In this document: positions 32,581 through 40,186 of the stretch, one piece after another
Numbering within the stretch: position 1 is the stretch's first letter
Layout of the letters: the number at the start of each line of letters is the position of its first letter
Origin: Micromonospora sediminimaris
Lineage (GTDB): Bacteria; Actinomycetota; Actinomycetes; Mycobacteriales; Micromonosporaceae
Assembly: GCA_900112325.1 (NCBI GenBank)
Contig: FOLJ01000008.1
Span: forward strand, 62,001-126,000
Direction of reading: 5' to 3'
Length of the DNA: 64,000 bases
Made by a program: the position numbers and the translations under genes
Notes under the pieces: model-generated
Told to the model about the DNA's origin: nothing
Databases searched by the model: none
Seen by the model: the letters and a program-made list of their open reading frames with translations, nothing else

Positions 32581-34188
32581 TCAGCTCCGCCCGCTGCGGC
32601 ACAGCACGAACCCGAGCGGGTTGACCCCGGCCGCCCGCAGCCGCTCGGCGAGCCGGCGCAGGTCGGCCTGGCGGGTGCGGTCCCGTTCGACGACGACCAC
32701 GGCGGTGCCCTGCCGGGCCACCGCCACGCCCCGCTCGTCGGCCTCGGCGGGCGGGGCGTTGTAGAGCACGAGACGCTGGTCGGCGCCCTGCCGCCAGGTG
32801 CCGAACCGCACGGTGCCGGCGCCCACCACCACCTGCTCGTCGCCGCTCACCCGCCCGTTGTCGGTACGGCTGCTGGTCTTGGCGACTCGGGGCAGGGTGA
32901 GGGTGGCCTCCGGGTCGGTCGAGGCTCGGGCGCCGATCGGATGTGGGGAGGGACGTCGGGTGATGACCTCGGTGGGACCGTCGTCGGTGTCGGTGTCGGT
33001 TGGGGCGGTGCGGGGTTTGGGCACGGCGGGTCGGGTCGGGTCGATGGCCGCGGGCAACCGGCCCCGGTCGGTGAGCACCGTGGACCGCAGCCGGTCGAGC
33101 CGGCCGCTGTCGTCGGCCACGAACACCTCCCGCCCGGCCACGGCGAGGGCTACCGCGAGCCCGGCGGTGATCGCGGTGGCGTCCTCCCGGGCGGTCACCA
33201 CGGCGACCCGGGCGGGCTCGCGTACCCGCTCGGCGACGGCCATCGCCACGTAGCGGATGTCGGCGTCGACCGCCCGGCCACGTAGCCGGGCGCGACGGAC
33301 GGTGCCCAGCAGCGGCAGGCCGGTGCTGTCCCGCGCATCGGCCACGCTGCGAATGCGCCGGTCGGCCGACTCCCACAGGAAGGCGAGCACCAGACCGATC
33401 ACCGTCCCACCGAGCAGCCCACCGGCGAGCAGCATCGACGAGCTGCCGGCGGTGGTGGCCAACGCCTGCTCGGCGCTGCGGGTGACCCAGCCCGGGTTCA
33501 CGTCGACCGCCGCGATCTCCGTCCGGGCGGAGCTGAGCTGGGTGAGCTGGTTGTTGATGCCGCCGAGTTCGGCGACGGCGGCTTCGGCGGCGGCAGCGTC
33601 CCGGGCGTTGTTGATCCGGCGCTGCACGGTGTTGCGCTGGGCGACGATCTTCTCGATGCTCTCGTCGTACGAGTTCAGCATCTCCTCGCGCTGCTTCTCG
33701 TACATCCCGCGCCGGATGTCCAGGTAGCTCTGCGCGGCCAGGTTGGCACCCGCCACCGCCCGTTCGGCGTCGCCGGCCTGGTAGATGAAGCGCAGGATCT
33801 GGCCACCGGCGGGCACCTCGACCTCAAGGGCGTCGCGTACCGTGCGCTGGTCCGAATCGAAGGTCGCGGCCAGCTTCCCGACGACCTCCGTGCCGGTGGC
33901 GATCCCGCTCTCCACGTTCATGTTCACCGCCCGGTCGGCGGCGGCGCCGCTGGGTGTGAAGGCGTCGGTGACCACCGGCCGCACCGCCACCACCGCGCTC
34001 GCCGTCACCGAGGCCGGTGCCACCAGCAGGTAGCCGACCGCGGCGAGCAGTCCGCAGAGGGCCACCGCCGCGACCAACCGGATCCGGTGCAGCGGTACCC
34101 GCACCACGTCGGTGATGGTGACGCTGCGGGAGGTCGACGCGGTGGTTGGGCCGTCTCCGGTCCAGGCGCTGGGCGCGGCATCAGTCAT
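32581..34188 (-). CDS. Wzz/Wzc-like chain-length protein with degenerate kinase domain
   Basis: 535 aa. TM1 about residues 38-58, a periplasmic-type coiled segment (KQREEMLNSYDESIEKIVAQR), TM2 about 248-268, then a cytoplasmic domain resembling a bacterial tyrosine kinase (VAVVTAREDATAITAGLAVALA, VFVADDS). The Walker A Gly-Lys-Ser/Thr is absent (AREDATA) and no C-terminal Tyr cluster exists, so kinase activity is unlikely. The Thr/Pro-rich linker is about residues 365-440. ATG 34188 overlaps the acetyltransferase end by 8 nt. Predicted to set polymer length with Wzy. Confidence 0.85.
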   Translation of the reverse strand: MTDAAPSAWTGDGPTTASTSRSVTITDVVRVPLHRIRLVAAVALCGLLAAVGYLLVAPASVTASAVVAVRPVVTDAFTPSGAAADRAVNMNVESGIATGTEVVGKLAATFDSDQRTVRDALEVEVPAGGQILRFIYQAGDAERAVAGANLAAQSYLDIRRGMYEKQREEMLNSYDESIEKIVAQRNTVQRRINNARDAAAAEAAVAELGGINNQLTQLSSARTEIAAVDVNPGWVTRSAEQALATTAGSSSMLLAGGLLGGTVIGLVLAFLWESADRRIRSVADARDSTGLPLLGTVRRARLRGRAVDADIRYVAMAVAERVREPARVAVVTAREDATAITAGLAVALAVAGREVFVADDSGRLDRLRSTVLTDRGRLPAAIDPTRPAVPKPRTAPTDTDTDDGPTEVITRRPSPHPIGARASTDPEATLTLPRVAKTSSRTDNGRVSGDEQVVVGAGTVRFGTWRQGADQRLVLYNAPPAEADERGVAVARQGTAVVVVERDRTRQADLRRLAERLRAAGVNPLGFVLCRSGRS

Positions 34189-34723
34189 GGAACTTCTTCG
34201 CTATCTGTTGTGGATTGCCGATCACCACGACCCCGGGCGGGACGTCGGCGCGGACCACCGTCGCGGCACCCACGACGCTGTCCCGGCCGATCCGCACCCC
34301 CTTCATCACCAACGCGTGCGCACCGATCCACACGTTGTCCTCGACGGTGATCGGCGCTCGGGTGGCCGCTGTGGGCGGGTCGTGACGGCGATCGGGGGCC
34401 AGGTTGTGGAAGTCGTTGTCGAGCAGTTCGCAGTCCGACAGCAGGCACCGGTCGCCGATGGTCACCGAGGTCCAGGTGCCGATCCAGGTCGCGTTGAGCA
34501 GACAGTCGGCGCCGACGCGTACCTCACCGGGCCCGGCGAAGCGGACCAACTTGTTCAGGCGGGTGTGCGCACCGATGCTGACCCGCACCCCGCGACGCAG
34601 CCGGATCCGGCCACGGATCTCCACCCCCGCGCCCAGTTGCAGGCGCGGGTAGCGCAGCCGGTACCAGCCACGCTTGACCGCGAAGACGGTACGCACGACG
34701 AGTCCACGTCGGATGCTGGACAA
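34181..34723 (-). CDS. Hexapeptide-repeat acetyltransferase (WcaF-like)
   Basis: About 180 aa. Left-handed beta-helix repeats run from ISGRI-like turns (GVEIRGRIRLRRGVRVSIGAH) to VWIGAHALVMKGVRIGRDSVVGAATVV; the catalytic His is in NDFHNLAPD. Likely O-acetylates a sugar using acetyl-CoA. Start TTG 34723 (LSSIRRGLVVR) is favoured because GGGGAGG lies four nt before; the open frame extends further upstream but through a strong inverted repeat. First gene of the polysaccharide operon. Confidence 0.85.
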   Translation of the reverse strand: MSSIRRGLVVRTVFAVKRGWYRLRYPRLQLGAGVEIRGRIRLRRGVRVSIGAHTRLNKLVRFAGPGEVRVGADCLLNATWIGTWTSVTIGDRCLLSDCELLDNDFHNLAPDRRHDPPTAATRAPITVEDNVWIGAHALVMKGVRIGRDSVVGAATVVRADVPPGVVVIGNPQQIAKKFHD

Positions 34724-34738
34724 CGAGCCTCCCCACTT

Positions 34739-34776
34739 CCTCGGGTCGGCGCGGGTTGCCCCGCGCCGACCCGAGG
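34739..34776. terminator. Strong hairpin just upstream of the polysaccharide operon
   Basis: Perfect 17-bp GC-rich arms (34739-34755 and 34760-34776, core CGGGTCGGCGCGGG) with a 4-nt loop. It lies 39 nt after the beta-propeller stop and ends only 16 nt before the acetyltransferase TTG, leaving no room for a promoter between. It may terminate the beta-propeller transcript incompletely and act as an attenuator for the operon. Confidence 0.75.
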
Positions 34777-34814
34777 TGAACAAACTACCGAGGATTCGTT
34801 ACGAACGGTGAACG

Positions 34815-36815
34815 CTAGGGCACCGAAAAGAACATCGACGCAGTCGACCAGGTCAGCTCCGGCGTGGCTTCCGCGATGAGCGTCGACGCGGTGCCGTCGA
34901 CCGTGGCGGTCGGCGCCAGGGTCGGATCGAACGGCACGCTGCGCAGCGAGCCATTCGTCGCCCCGTAGACGATCTTTCCGTCCACCCAGGCCATGCCGCG
35001 TACCGCCGACCAGGTCACACCCGTGCTGGGCAGGACGAACTCGGTGGCACCCAGGTAGCTGCCGTCGATCTCGAAGTAGCGGTAGTAGAGGTTGTTGGCA
35101 CCGCTGCGGGTGTAGTACAGCCGACCGTCGAGGTAGAACGCTCCGGTCAGCAGGGCCGGGTTGTACCAGTCGTTGTAGCCGGACGCCTCCCAGGAGCCAC
35201 CGATCGTGTTGCCGTTGAACAGCGACACGTCGATCCGGCTGCCGGTCGGTGTGCCGGAAACCACATGGGACCAGTAGATCCGGTCGTCGACCAGCCAGGT
35301 CGCGCCCGCGTCGGTGTAGTTCGGCTGGCTGATCGGGGTGGCGTTGGCGGCGTCGACGGTGGCGCCGTCGAACGGCACCTTCGCCACCTCACCGGGGCCG
35401 ACGTTCAGGTGGAGGTGCCCGCTGCTCCCCGTGGGCGGATTCTTCGGGATGATCGTGCGCCCACCGCTGATCGGGAACACGCCGAGCCGGCCGTGGTACT
35501 CGTTGCCCATGCCGTCCGAGTTGTGTCCGAAGTAGAGCCCGGCGTTGCCCCGCCACAGCACCGGCACCGCGGACCCCCACGAGCTGGCCCCGGAGGGCAG
35601 GTCGGAGCCGCCGCTGCGGCGCGGGTTCCAGTTCACCGGCATGCCGGTGGCCGGGGTGACCGCGGCGATGCCCAGCCGGTCGATGGCGCCGTTGCCGGCC
35701 CGGTCGCTGGCGTTCGGGTTGTTCAGCCAGCGGAAGTGCCCGCCGAGGTAGATGATGTTGTCGGCCACCTCGACCGAGGTGATGGTGTCGTTACCGGTGA
35801 AGTTCACCCAGGTGGCGACCTGGCTGGGGCCCCGGTGGGCGGTCTCGAAACGGACCAGCGCGTCGCAGTAGGCGCTCGGCCAGCCCGACCCGCCGTTGGT
35901 GCCGACGACGAACCAGGTGCCGTCGCCACCGAAGCGAACGTCCTGCACGTAGTGCACGAATGTCGCCGGGTTGGCGCACGGCGCGACGAACCGCTCCGAG
36001 CTCCAGTCGATGACGCTGGGCGTGCCCGTGAGGTCGACCAGCGCGATCTGGTTACGCGGCAGGTCGTTGACGTAGAGGAAGTTGCCGCCGACGACGAGGG
36101 TGCCGCCGTCCGGAGAGACGTCGATGGTCCAGGCGTACATGCTGGTGCCGTGCCGGCCGACGCTGGTGTTGATGTCGAAGGTCGCGTCGATCTCGCCGGT
36201 CGTCGCGTCCAGCCGGCCCAGCCCGGAGTGCGCGGTGCCGTTTAGCCAGTTGAAGGCCCCGGCCACGTAGAGCCAGTTGCCGTGCAGCACCAGGTCACGC
36301 ACGGTGCCGCCGTCGGAGCGACCGGCCCAGCTGTCGATGATCATCCCGGTGGACGGTTCGAGTGCCACCAGGTTCTTGCGGGACACGCCGTTGACGTTCT
36401 TGAAGGCCCCGCCGACGATCAGGGTGCCGCCCGGGCCGGCGATGAGCGAGTTGACCGCGCCGTCGAGCACCGGCAGGAAGGCCGTCGAGATCGTCCCGGT
36501 GGTGCGGTCGTACGCGAAGAGATAGCTGCGGGAGATCCAGGCCGAACTGGCCGTCTGACGGATCTGCGTGAAACTGCCCCCGACGTAGACCGTGTTGCCG
36601 ATCTCGGCGAAGGCGCGAGCCTCACCGTTGCGGGCGTGCGGAGTCTGGTCGGCCGGATCGGTCGAGACCAGAGTGGCCGGCTCGGGTACCGGTACCACGG
36701 CTGCGGCCGCTGCGGTGGGCACGGAAAACACGGCCGCGACGGTCACCAACGCGACAGCCGCGGCCGGGAGTCGAAGCCGACGGGTGGAACGCCACGACAA
36801 GGAGTATCTGGGCAC
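34815..36815 (-). CDS. Secreted beta-propeller-like protein
   Basis: 666 aa. Signal peptide: basic RSTRRLRL then hydrophobic AAAVALVTVAAVFSVPTAAAAA, cleaved near residue 38. The mature part repeats a strand pattern VYVGGSFTQI...LFAYDRTTGTI / LIVGGAFKNVNG...LVALEPSTGMI / LYVAGAFNWLNG...LGRLDATTGEI / LVVGGNFLYVN..., about seven blades, as in DUF5122/delta-60-like propellers. No catalytic motif. GTG 36815 follows GGAGG, which is paired in a leader hairpin. Context suggests a role in binding or handling the exported polysaccharide; not proven. Confidence 0.8.
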   Translation of the reverse strand: MPRYSLSWRSTRRLRLPAAAVALVTVAAVFSVPTAAAAAVVPVPEPATLVSTDPADQTPHARNGEARAFAEIGNTVYVGGSFTQIRQTASSAWISRSYLFAYDRTTGTISTAFLPVLDGAVNSLIAGPGGTLIVGGAFKNVNGVSRKNLVALEPSTGMIIDSWAGRSDGGTVRDLVLHGNWLYVAGAFNWLNGTAHSGLGRLDATTGEIDATFDINTSVGRHGTSMYAWTIDVSPDGGTLVVGGNFLYVNDLPRNQIALVDLTGTPSVIDWSSERFVAPCANPATFVHYVQDVRFGGDGTWFVVGTNGGSGWPSAYCDALVRFETAHRGPSQVATWVNFTGNDTITSVEVADNIIYLGGHFRWLNNPNASDRAGNGAIDRLGIAAVTPATGMPVNWNPRRSGGSDLPSGASSWGSAVPVLWRGNAGLYFGHNSDGMGNEYHGRLGVFPISGGRTIIPKNPPTGSSGHLHLNVGPGEVAKVPFDGATVDAANATPISQPNYTDAGATWLVDDRIYWSHVVSGTPTGSRIDVSLFNGNTIGGSWEASGYNDWYNPALLTGAFYLDGRLYYTRSGANNLYYRYFEIDGSYLGATEFVLPSTGVTWSAVRGMAWVDGKIVYGATNGSLRSVPFDPTLAPTATVDGTASTLIAEATPELTWSTASMFFSVP

Positions 36816-36821
36816 GCTGCG

Positions 36822-36871
36822 CCTCCAGAGTGGACGAGAATGCACGTAGCGTGCCCGGTCCACGCTGGAGG
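36822..36871 (-). promoter_or_regulatory. Leader hairpin sequestering the beta-propeller SD
   Basis: 14-bp arms CCTCCAGAGTGGAC (36822-36835) and 36858-36871, one mismatch. In the mRNA the 3' arm contains the SD GGAGG for GTG 36815. A second small stem GCACG/CGTGC (36842-36854) sits in the loop. Folding would hide the ribosome site, so expression may need a ligand, protein or upstream translation. Confidence 0.65.
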
Positions 36872-36919
36872 GCGGCATCCGCCGATTGGGCGGAGGGTGG
36901 ATCAGGAAACGGACAACCT

Positions 36920-36949
36920 CAGCGACGGTCGGATTTCCGACAGTCGCTG
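36920..36949. terminator. Probable terminator after the GH26-like gene
   Basis: Arms CAGCGACGGTCGG and CCGACAGTCGCTG (one G/A mismatch) with loop ATTT, 36 nt downstream of the hydrolase stop. Separates the GH26-like and beta-propeller transcripts. Confidence 0.6.
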
Positions 36950-36984
36950 CGGCGGCCCGCTTCCGCGGCTCAGCTCACCTTGGC

Positions 36985-38694
36985 TCAGCGGCTCCCTCCC
37001 GTCGGTTGCCGCAGGTAGCTGTCCCGTCCTGCGGCGGCGAATCCGGCCACCGCCGCCGCGTTCTGATTCATCATCATGTTGCAGGTGCTCGTGGTCTTCG
37101 TCATGCCGGCCGAGTTGAAGTAGACCGCTGCCTTGATCTTCGGATGGGCCTTCAGCGCCGCCGGGAACTCCTCGAACCAGCGTCGCTTCGCGTTCGGATC
37201 CGCAGCGTTCATGTTGGTGCCGAACTCGGCCAGCATCCGGGGCTTGCCCGCGCCGATGCCGTTCTGGTCGAGCCACCTGTAGAAGGAGCCGATGGTGGTG
37301 CTGGGGCTCTTCCAGACGGTGCTGCCGTTGCAGACGTGGAAGTTGTACGGGTCCCAGGCCACCCAGTCGACGTAGCGGTCACCGGGATAGAGCCCGGCGT
37401 ACCTGTCGTAGTGACCGGACCAACCCATCATCGTCCACACCCAGACGGCGTTGTCCGCCTTGGCGTCGGCGAACCGGTCGTGCACGTACCGCCAGGCCCG
37501 GACGAAGTCCGCGTCGCTGCCCTTGGCCGGCTCGTCCTCCGGCTCGTGGTCGAACCCGATGAAGACCGGCTGGCCGATCGCCCGGATCCGTCCGGCGACC
37601 GCGTCGATCGTCGCGTCGTACCGCCCGCTGTAAACGTCCTTCCAGGTCAGCACCGTACCCGAGGAAAAGATCCGACTCTCCCAGGCGAAGAACATGAGCC
37701 TTCCCTCGCGCATCTGTTGCTGCTGGAACTCGTCGGGGAAGGCACCGTTGCTGCCGGTGTTGGAGAAGTCGTGATAGCGGTGGACGATGTCGAACTTCCG
37801 CCCGACCTGCTTCTCCACGTCACTGACGGCCTTGCCGTGATCCCATCCGGCGGCGGCGTTCGTCGGCGAGTACATCCCCCACCAGGCACCGCAGCCGGGG
37901 ACCAGCTTCGCCGAGACCGTTCCGCACTTGCCCGACTCCGGTGGCGGCGGTGTGGTGGTGGGGCTGGGCCGGGCGGGCGACGGGCTCACGCTGGGCGAGA
38001 CGGTCGGCGAGGCCGGAGGACGGCTGGCGGTGACCGTCGGCGAGGGCGCGACGCTGGGTGAGGCCGACGGCGGCCGGATGCCCACGCCGTCGTAGCTGAT
38101 CGTCAGGCTCGGCCGCAGATCGGGGTTACGGTTCTCGCCGGAAGCCCAGTAGATCCGGGTGTCCAACCCGGCCTGCGCCAGCGACAGGGTCCAGATGCCG
38201 TTACCGGTGACCAGGCCCGAGACATCCCACTCGTTGAAGCCCTTGGCGACGCCGGTGACCGTGTCCAGCGCCGCGCCCAGCGGCGTCGGCATCGGACGGG
38301 CCGCGCGGGCGTCGAGTCGGGACTCGTGCGCGGTGACCGTCGCCTGGAACTTCTGCCAGGCGTGTACGCGCAGCGTGGCCCGTACGTTCATCGCGTTCGC
38401 CGGCAGCTTGGTGACCAGGAAGGTCAGCACCGCCTCGCGGGCGCCACGCGGGTTGCCGTCGCAGGGCGCGGGACACGTCGCGAGCGTGGTCTTGACGCTG
38501 TTGTCACCGTCCTGGGGCACCGCCGTGGCGGTGGTGTCGGCCACCACCGCGATCGACAGGCCGTCATCGGCGAGCAGCGGCACCATGGTCGCGCCGAGCC
38601 CTAGCACCACAGTGGTGCCGATGACGCCGAGCATCACGGCCTTACGCCGGCCGCCACGACGCGGGATCATACGGTGCAGTCCGCGACTGGTCAC
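36985..38694 (-). CDS. Secreted DNRLRE-domain / GH26-like glycoside hydrolase
   Basis: 569 aa from GTG 38694, with GAGGAG upstream. N-terminal signal/anchor (RRKAVMLGVIGTTVVLGLGAT), a DNRLRE-type carbohydrate-binding domain (residues ~45-205; VRATLRVHAWQKF, NEWDVSGLV, LRPSLTISYDG), a Ser/Pro/Thr linker (~210-255) and a GH26-like catalytic domain with the acid/base Glu in FIGFDHEPEDE and the nucleophile Glu in RMLAEFGTNM. GH26 enzymes cut mannans or related beta-glycans. Adjacent to an exopolysaccharide locus, it may trim or release that polymer. Confidence 0.82.
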   Translation of the reverse strand: MTSRGLHRMIPRRGGRRKAVMLGVIGTTVVLGLGATMVPLLADDGLSIAVVADTTATAVPQDGDNSVKTTLATCPAPCDGNPRGAREAVLTFLVTKLPANAMNVRATLRVHAWQKFQATVTAHESRLDARAARPMPTPLGAALDTVTGVAKGFNEWDVSGLVTGNGIWTLSLAQAGLDTRIYWASGENRNPDLRPSLTISYDGVGIRPPSASPSVAPSPTVTASRPPASPTVSPSVSPSPARPSPTTTPPPPESGKCGTVSAKLVPGCGAWWGMYSPTNAAAGWDHGKAVSDVEKQVGRKFDIVHRYHDFSNTGSNGAFPDEFQQQQMREGRLMFFAWESRIFSSGTVLTWKDVYSGRYDATIDAVAGRIRAIGQPVFIGFDHEPEDEPAKGSDADFVRAWRYVHDRFADAKADNAVWVWTMMGWSGHYDRYAGLYPGDRYVDWVAWDPYNFHVCNGSTVWKSPSTTIGSFYRWLDQNGIGAGKPRMLAEFGTNMNAADPNAKRRWFEEFPAALKAHPKIKAAVYFNSAGMTKTTSTCNMMMNQNAAAVAGFAAAGRDSYLRQPTGGSR

Positions 38695-39217
38695 GGATAC
38701 TCCTCGTGTCTTCGACGATAACGCTGAGCAGCGTATCCGCGTACACAACGGAGCGTGCGAATGACGGCAGGACCTAAGCGCGTCTTAAAACTCACCTAAG
38801 ACACTCCTACGCCTCCCACCCCACCCCCGCCCCGCCCCCACCTCACCCGACTCCATTGATCATGAAGTTCACGGCGGGTTGCCGGTCGGCGCAGCACCAT
38901 CACGTCGCTCACCGCCACCAGCACACGAGATCTTGGAACGTTTCCGTTATTCGCTAACGCAAACTTTCCAAGATCTCGGCAGATCGCCCCGGCGGCCGGG
39001 AGCGGACCGCGGGGCGAGCGGTGCCGGCGGTGCAGGCGGCTGGCGGGCGGCGCCGGCGAGCGGGCGGTGGGGCGAGCGGCGACCGGAGCGGGGCGAGCGG
39101 CGACCGGAGCGGGGCGGCGGGGCGGGCGGCGGCTCGCGGGCGGCGAGGGTCCCGGCACGCCTCGCCGCGTTGGGTACCGTCACCTTGAGCCGGACAAGGC
39201 CGCCGGCCGGCGGGAGA
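38695..39217. other. Intergenic region between the GH26-like gene and aroE
   Basis: 523 nt, no credible gene. Contains a GTCTTA-9-TAAGAC dyad (38782-38802) about 90 bp upstream of the hydrolase, a lone TTGATCATGAAGTTC half-element (38856-38870), the inverted repeat at 38926-38978, and a 21-bp tandem duplication (GGGGCGAGCGGCGACCGGAGC, 39069-39110) in a very G-rich stretch. It marks the right border of the accessory block. Confidence 0.65.
38926..38978. repeat. Inverted repeat CGAGATCTTGGAA
   Basis: 18-bp arms (38926-38943 and 38961-38978), one mismatch, with a nested CGTTA/TAACG stem (loop TTCGC) in the centre. Different sequence from the other two inverted-repeat families but the same architecture and an intergenic position. 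Confidence 0.75.
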
Positions 39218-40141
39218 TCAGGTACCGGCGCGGGTGGCGGCGGTGAGGGCGGCGGCCATTGCCGAGCGGGGGGCGGGTGCGCCGGTGAACTGCTCGAACT
39301 GGCCGATCGCCTGGGCCAGCAGCAGGTCGAGGCCGGAAACGATCCGACAGCCGGCGGCTTCGGCGGCGGCGGCCAGCGGGGTCGGCCACGGGTCGTAGAT
39401 CGCGTCGAAGACCACCGTGCCGGCTCGCCAGGGCACCCTGCCGGCAAGTTCGTCGGCGGCCCCCTTCGGCACCGTGGAGATCAGCACATCGACACCGGCC
39501 AGCCCCGAAGCCTCGGACCACGCCGCCGCCGGCCACGGTGCGCCGATCATCGTCACGCCGAGCGCCGCCGCGACCGGTTCCAGTTCGGCGAGCGCCGCCG
39601 GGCGGCGGGCGATCACGGTCACTGCGGCCGCGTGCAGCCGGGCCGCCGCCGCGAGGGCCGCCCGGGCGGTACCGCCCGCGCCGAGCACGGTGACTGTGGC
39701 ACCGGGGCGTACGCCCGCCTCGGTCAGCACCTCGACCATGCCGCTGACGTCGGTGTTGTCGGCGTACCAGGTGCCGTCGGGTCGGCGTACCAACGTGTTG
39801 GCCGCACCCACGGCGGCGGCGACCGGCGAGACCTCGGCGGCCACCGCGAGCGCCGCCTCCTTGCCCGGCATGGTCACCGACAGCCCGGCCCACTCCGGGC
39901 CCAGGCCGGTGACCAGGGCCGGCAGCTCCGCCGCCGCGCACTCGATTTGGGTGTACGACCAGCCGGTCAACCCGGCGGCGGCGTACCCGGCATTGTGGAT
40001 CACCGGGGAGAGCGAATGGGCGATCGGTTTGCCCAGCACCGCCGCCCGGTGCGCCGCTGGCCCGTGCACCGACGCCTCGGGCACCGATGCTGCACGCCCC
40101 GACGCCGCAGGCACTGACGCGGCGCTCCCTGACTCAGCCAC
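39218..40141 (-). CDS. aroE: Shikimate dehydrogenase
   Basis: Reduces 3-dehydroshikimate with NADPH. 307 aa. Substrate domain: VLGKPIAHSLSPVIHNAGY, VTMPGKEAAL (catalytic Lys), NTLV...DNTDVSGM; NADP loop VLGAGGTARAAL near residue 155 and the C-terminal GLDLLLAQAIGQFEQFTG. GTG 40141 follows GAGGAG. The first ~25 residues are Ala/Ser/Pro repeats (AASVPAAS / AASVPEAS) not needed for the fold; an internal GTG at VHGPAAHRA is the alternative start. Confidence 0.95.
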   Translation of the reverse strand: MAESGSAASVPAASGRAASVPEASVHGPAAHRAAVLGKPIAHSLSPVIHNAGYAAAGLTGWSYTQIECAAAELPALVTGLGPEWAGLSVTMPGKEAALAVAAEVSPVAAAVGAANTLVRRPDGTWYADNTDVSGMVEVLTEAGVRPGATVTVLGAGGTARAALAAAARLHAAAVTVIARRPAALAELEPVAAALGVTMIGAPWPAAAWSEASGLAGVDVLISTVPKGAADELAGRVPWRAGTVVFDAIYDPWPTPLAAAAEAAGCRIVSGLDLLLAQAIGQFEQFTGAPAPRSAMAAALTAATRAGT

Positions 40142-40186
40142 GATCGCTCCTCAGCAGCATGCACACCTGTCGCCTAACATCCAACA

